From Ruminococcus sp. (GTDB lineage Bacteria > Bacillota > Clostridia > Oscillospirales > Ruminococcaceae): a stretch of 9,232 bases of DNA. Positions 6,516 to 9,232 of the stretch are shown here, in pieces. Under the pieces are notes generated by a model. It did no database searches. It had not been told where the DNA came from and saw nothing but the letters and a program-made list of their open reading frames with translations. A program made the translations under genes and the position numbers. The first letter of the stretch is position 1. Every line of letters starts with the position of its first letter. The stretch is from the NCBI GenBank assembly GCA_003446315.1, contig DMBA01000041.1, positions 11,918 to 21,149 on the forward strand, in the 5' to 3' direction.

Positions 6516-6730
6516 CAAATCATTTGCTTATTATGAATACATGAAGGAATAGGATTTGCAGACTATACGGCAAGTAGTATCAGCGGAAAAACCGTAAAAA
6601 CAGCTCGTTTCTGCGAAAAAACCAATGTATTATTTCTGTATGCTCTGCATAAAGCGGACAATATATAGACAGTATGCACAGAATAAGTTAAAATTGATTT
6701 TAGGTGTGCTAATTTTATCAACAAAGTCCT

Positions 6731-6748
6731 GTTTTCGTCGTTTTCGTT
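6731..6748. repeat. Two-copy 9-bp tandem repeat in the intergenic region
   Basis: GTTTTCGTC is followed directly by GTTTTCGTT. It lies about 140 bp upstream of the rightward -35. No function is evident; it may be simple-sequence drift or part of an upstream binding site. Confidence 0.4.
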
Positions 6749-6888
6749 GTAAAAACAAAATTACCATTTGAATTTGTACAATATTGCAAAGATAACCCGT
6801 ATTTTTTCGTATGCACATACAGCGACATGCACAGCGCCGGTACAGCCGGAATCAAAACAAAACCGAGAGAAAAGCTGTCCCTGACACA

Positions 6889-6917
6889 TTGACATTTCCT
6901 CATTCGTATGCTATAAT
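6889..6917 (+). promoter_or_regulatory. Rightward consensus promoter of the DUF2079 gene
   Basis: TTGACA (6889-6894) and TATAAT (6912-6917) are exactly 17 bp apart, and a TGC extended -10 (6909-6911) precedes the -10, so the core matches consensus fully. Transcription should start near 6924, giving a leader of about 73 nt. In that leader TTGATGC (6931-6937) could pair weakly with GCATC (6951-6955) and the following AA. Such a strong core is often kept in check by a repressor, and the GTATGC copies at the spacer end and start site are candidates. Confidence 0.9.
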
Positions 6918-6984
6918 AATAAGGTATGCGTTGATGCAGCCGAATTGCAAGCATCGAAGCAAATCGGAAAAGAATAACAACACA

Positions 6985-6991
6985 TGGAGGT
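6985..6991 (+). promoter_or_regulatory. Strong ribosome binding site of the DUF2079 gene
   Basis: TGGAGGT ends 5 nt before the ATG at 6997-6999. This near-perfect anti-16S match fixes the start, even though the first 95 residues are low-complexity. Confidence 0.85.
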
Positions 6992-6996
6992 AACCA

Positions 6997-9159
6997 ATGG
7001 CGAATCAGAAGAAACAGCCGGATGATCTGCAAGAGAAGCAGCAGCCGGCGGATCCGGAAGCCGGTCTTCCGGAGCAGGATTCTGCCGCAGAAGCGCCGGA
7101 AGCGCCGGAAACGCCGGCAGCAGAACCTGCATCAGACGAAGCACCTGCGGAAGCAGCAGATGCACCGGCTGAAACAACAGATGCCGCAGACAGCGAACCG
7201 GCAGCCGGGAACGCCGCAGAAACATCCGCACCGGATGCGGCGAAACCGAAAGAAACTGTCACGGAAGAACCGCAATATTCTGTTAAAACGCTTATTTCCG
7301 ATGTCAAGACTCTGCTCACGCGCTATCAGCTTCCGGACATGCTGATGCCGCGGTGCATTTGCCTGTATTTTCTGCTTTCAGGCTTCTGGGTCATGCATCT
7401 GCGAAAAACCGACAATATCTATCCGGTGGATAACTGGCATGAGTTTGTCGGAAAAATCAGTGAAGGCAATGTGCTGGTCGGATCCCTTGTGTTCCTGATC
7501 GCCGGATTCTTAGCAATGTCCTCATTCAGCCGTGCGCTGCCGAAAAAGGGAAAGATCTTCGATCAGATGGCAGCGATCGGATCTGTTTTGTTCTTTGATG
7601 TCGCCCTGCTGTGGCGAAAAGAGAACTTTTTCCTGTCCGCTGCAATCGCCTTTGTATCGCTCGTATTTATCTATTATGCAATCGGAAAGGTGAAAAACCG
7701 GGAGCTTCTGCAAAAGATCCCATGGCAGGTCAGCGGCGGCGTTGTATTGGTCACGGCGGCATGCGTCACGATCTTCGTCGCACGGACAACCATTGCCAAG
7801 CACAATATTTTCGGCACTGCCTGTCATGATTTCGGCTTGTTTGTGCAGATGTATCACTCCTTAGCAACAACGCTCAAAGCCACAACGACCTGTGAACGTG
7901 ACAAAGCGCTCTCTCATTTTTATATTCATTCCTCGTATATTTATTATCTGCTGGTACCGTTTTATAAGATGATCCCGAAAGCTGCGACCCTGCTTGCAGC
8001 ACAGGCGATCTTAGCGGTCGGCGGCGTGATCCCGACCTTCCTGATTGCACGGCGGCATCAGGTCAAGGGACTTTCCCTGATCTTCATTTGCTTTGCTTAT
8101 TGCTTCAGCATTGCGATCATCGGCCCCTGCTATTATGATTTCCATGAAAACGCATTTCTCCCGACGCTGCTGATGTGGCTGTTCTGGGCACTGGATGCAA
8201 AGAAAATGATCCCGGCATGGATCTTCAGTGTACTGGTATGCATGGTCAAGGAAGATGCACCGCTTTATATTGTCTGCATCGGCTTATTCTTCTTCTTTGA
8301 GAACCGGAGCGACAAAAAGCGCTGGCACGGCGTTCTGATGACCGTTGTCAGCGGTGTATACATGATGTTCATTACAAGCTGGCTGACCGCACACGGCGAC
8401 GGTTCTGTGATGACATCCATCCGTTTCGGCAACCTGATGATTGATGCAAACGGCGGCTTGAAAGAGGTCATCAAGAATGTGCTGATCGACCCGTCGTATT
8501 TCTTCAGCCTGCTGCTGCACGAAGACACGCTGCAATTCTTCCTGCAAGTGATGCTGCCGCTGCTGTTCCTGCCGTTCTGCACGAAAAAGCTGCATCGTTT
8601 CTGGCTGATGATCCCGTTTGTGATTATGAACATGTCCGTTGGTGCGGGATATGGCTATGCAGCAAATATCGGCTTCCATTATATTTTCGGGCCGTTCTGC
8701 CTGCTGCTGTATGCATCCATCCTGAATCTGGATGACATGGGCGATGAGAAAAAGCAGGATCTTGCGATCGTGCTGGGTTCTGTTGCGATCGTATTCTTCA
8801 CAGGCACGATCACGCACCAGAAATACAATCTGGAAGCATATGCAGGAAGCAAGGAAGCATTCACCAAGGTGGATGAGGTGCTGGATAACATCCCGAAGGA
8901 TGCGCGTCTGGCAGCGAGTGCATTCTTTGTTTCGCACTGTGCAAACCGGGATGAGCTGTATTTGTTTGATTTCAACGACTGCGATCAGGAAAACAACCTG
9001 ATTCTGGAACCGGATCGTTACGACTTCATCACATTCGGCCCGAACACCGATTTGGGCTTGTTTGCATCTCCGATTCTGGAGCAACTCGGCTTCACGATTT
9101 ACGAAGAATATGACGGTCGTGTTGTGGTTTATAAGAGCCCGAATTACACCGGTTCGTAA
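6997..9159 (+). CDS. DUF2079-family polytopic membrane protein (GT-C-like), with acidic N-terminal extension
   Basis: The protein has 720 residues. Residues 1-95 form a Pro/Ala/Glu/Asp-rich, probably disordered cytoplasmic tail. From about 118 to 605 there are roughly a dozen or more hydrophobic segments. DUF2079 signatures can be seen: ACHDFGLFVQMYHSL (275-289) in the first large loop, LSHFYIHSSYIYYLLVPFYK (305-324), YDFHENAFLP (380-389) and VKEDAPLY (417-424). A soluble C-terminal part (about 606-720) contains IPKDARLAASAFFVSHCANRDELYLF, where the family usually has a similar Ala-Ser/His/Asn-Arg-Asp pattern. The fold resembles GT-C glycosyltransferases that use lipid-linked sugars, with Asp278 a candidate catalytic acid, but the substrate is unknown. 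It is a single-gene unit with its own promoter, divergent from the pilus operon. A link to pilus glycosylation would be speculation. Confidence 0.88.
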   Translation: MANQKKQPDDLQEKQQPADPEAGLPEQDSAAEAPEAPETPAAEPASDEAPAEAADAPAETTDAADSEPAAGNAAETSAPDAAKPKETVTEEPQYSVKTLISDVKTLLTRYQLPDMLMPRCICLYFLLSGFWVMHLRKTDNIYPVDNWHEFVGKISEGNVLVGSLVFLIAGFLAMSSFSRALPKKGKIFDQMAAIGSVLFFDVALLWRKENFFLSAAIAFVSLVFIYYAIGKVKNRELLQKIPWQVSGGVVLVTAACVTIFVARTTIAKHNIFGTACHDFGLFVQMYHSLATTLKATTTCERDKALSHFYIHSSYIYYLLVPFYKMIPKAATLLAAQAILAVGGVIPTFLIARRHQVKGLSLIFICFAYCFSIAIIGPCYYDFHENAFLPTLLMWLFWALDAKKMIPAWIFSVLVCMVKEDAPLYIVCIGLFFFFENRSDKKRWHGVLMTVVSGVYMMFITSWLTAHGDGSVMTSIRFGNLMIDANGGLKEVIKNVLIDPSYFFSLLLHEDTLQFFLQVMLPLLFLPFCTKKLHRFWLMIPFVIMNMSVGAGYGYAANIGFHYIFGPFCLLLYASILNLDDMGDEKKQDLAIVLGSVAIVFFTGTITHQKYNLEAYAGSKEAFTKVDEVLDNIPKDARLAASAFFVSHCANRDELYLFDFNDCDQENNLILEPDRYDFITFGPNTDLGLFASPILEQLGFTIYEEYDGRVVVYKSPNYTGS
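7090..7116 (+). repeat. Three tandem 9-bp units encoding Glu-Ala/Thr-Pro
   Basis: GAAGCGCCG occurs twice, followed by GAAACGCCG, encoding EAP-EAP-ETP in the low-complexity N terminus of the DUF2079 protein. Nine-base slippage here would change tail length without breaking the frame. Confidence 0.6.
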
Positions 9160-9178
9160 CCAACCCGAACAAAAAACG

Positions 9179-9210
9179 AAGGACACTGTAATCCGTTTTA
9201 CAGTGTCCTT
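9179..9210. terminator. 13-bp perfect-stem terminator, T-tract on the minus-strand side
   Basis: AAGGACACTGTAA (9179-9191) pairs perfectly with TTACAGTGTCCTT (9198-9210) around a 6-nt loop, 19 nt after the DUF2079 stop codon. On the plus strand no T-run follows beyond the stem's own TT. On the minus strand the stem is followed by CG and then six T (complement of 9171-9176), a classic intrinsic terminator. It probably ends transcription from both sides, most efficiently for a leftward gene beyond the window edge. Confidence 0.85.
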
Positions 9211-9232
9211 CAGTCTGTCGAGAAAAGGTATC

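Larger units (their letters stand above)
6638..6929 (+). repeat. Cluster of five GTATGC hexamers upstream of and at the rightward promoter
   Basis: GTATGC occurs on the plus strand at 6638-6643, 6672-6677, 6809-6814, 6906-6911 and 6924-6929. The fourth copy lies directly before the TATAAT -10 and forms its extended TGn element. The fifth lies at the predicted transcription start. Copies 1 and 2 also share C, G and ATAA after the hexamer. A random 292-bp single strand would hold about 0.07 copies. A role as regulator binding sites is inferred. Confidence 0.45.
6364..6996. other. AT-rich divergent intergenic region between pilus operon and DUF2079 gene
   Basis: This 633-bp stretch has no convincing coding sequence on either strand; the short frames present lack ribosome binding sites. 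The left part holds the leftward pilus promoter with two operator candidates. The right part holds the rightward promoter and a GTATGC cluster. The middle (about 6520-6885) shows only small features: a short perfect hairpin TATGC-TCT-GCATA (6639-6651) and a 9-bp tandem repeat (6731-6748). No tRNA, known riboswitch or CRISPR structure was seen. The size leaves room for a small RNA, without positive evidence. Confidence 0.7.

Noticed and set aside
6630..6818. 62-codon minus-strand frame in the intergenic region
   Set aside because: No ribosome binding site precedes the ATG and the composition is like random AT-rich translation.
6718..7032. 104-codon minus-strand frame crossing into the DUF2079 gene start
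   Set aside because: It overlaps the consensus rightward promoter and start region, and has no ribosome binding site or domain.
7005..7319. Ser/Ala/Gly-rich minus-strand frame
   Set aside because: It is the complement of the low-complexity Pro/Ala/Glu-coding stretch; the composition mirrors the sense repeats.
8284..9186. 300-codon open frame on the minus strand opposite the DUF2079 gene
   Set aside because: It lies wholly antisense to a confident membrane-protein gene, is Gln/His/Arg-rich with no domain, and overlaps the terminator.
1..9232. Mobile element, CRISPR array, tRNA or rRNA in the window
   Set aside because: No transposase or integrase, no regularly spaced repeats, no terminal inverted repeats and no RNA-gene sequence signature were seen.

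Overview
The window looks like chromosomal DNA of a Gram-positive, low-to-mid GC Bacillota, most likely a gut or rumen Oscillospiraceae or Lachnospiraceae member (Ruminococcus-like). The grounds are LPXTG surface proteins, a class C sortase, strong purine-rich ribosome binding sites, and an N-terminal leader plus Cys/His repeat type that I associate with large surface proteins of these clostridia. The genus is inference.

Layout: positions 1-6363 hold a leftward (minus-strand) sortase-assembled pilus operon. In transcription order it encodes a type I signal peptidase (5716-6363), a 1072-residue LPATG surface protein that is probably the tip or ancillary adhesin (2444-5662), a 572-residue LPGTG backbone pilin (708-2426), and a class C sortase (1-605). 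The sortase is cut by the window edge just before its catalytic-Cys motif is expected. The signal peptidase would mature the pilin precursors, and the sortase would join backbone subunits and cap them with the large protein. Isopeptide-type domains (D2 and Cna-B folds in the backbone, an FctA/Spy0128-like fold in the large protein) would stiffen the fibre. The two pilin genes are only 17 nt apart. The segment encoding them is flanked by RNA hairpins on both sides: one over the signal peptidase stop codon, one between backbone and sortase.

Positions 6364-6996 form an AT-rich divergent intergenic region. Its left end carries a good leftward sigma-A promoter for the pilus operon, with a perfect 11-bp palindrome just after the predicted start site and a 20-bp-phased direct repeat touching the -35. 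Its right end carries a near-perfect rightward promoter with an extended -10. Five same-strand GTATGC hexamers lie within 292 bp on that side, two of them at the promoter core.

Positions 6997-9159 encode a rightward 720-residue polytopic DUF2079 (GT-C-like) membrane protein with an unusual Pro/Ala/Glu-rich N-terminal extension of about 95 residues. A 13-bp perfect hairpin follows. Its T-tract lies on the minus-strand exit side, which suggests a convergent gene beyond the right edge.

The most interesting points are the large surface protein (a CHAP-like domain that has lost both expected catalytic residues, preceded by a twice-repeated HxH...C...CG motif), the hairpins bracketing the pilin genes, and the clustered candidate operators in the divergent region.
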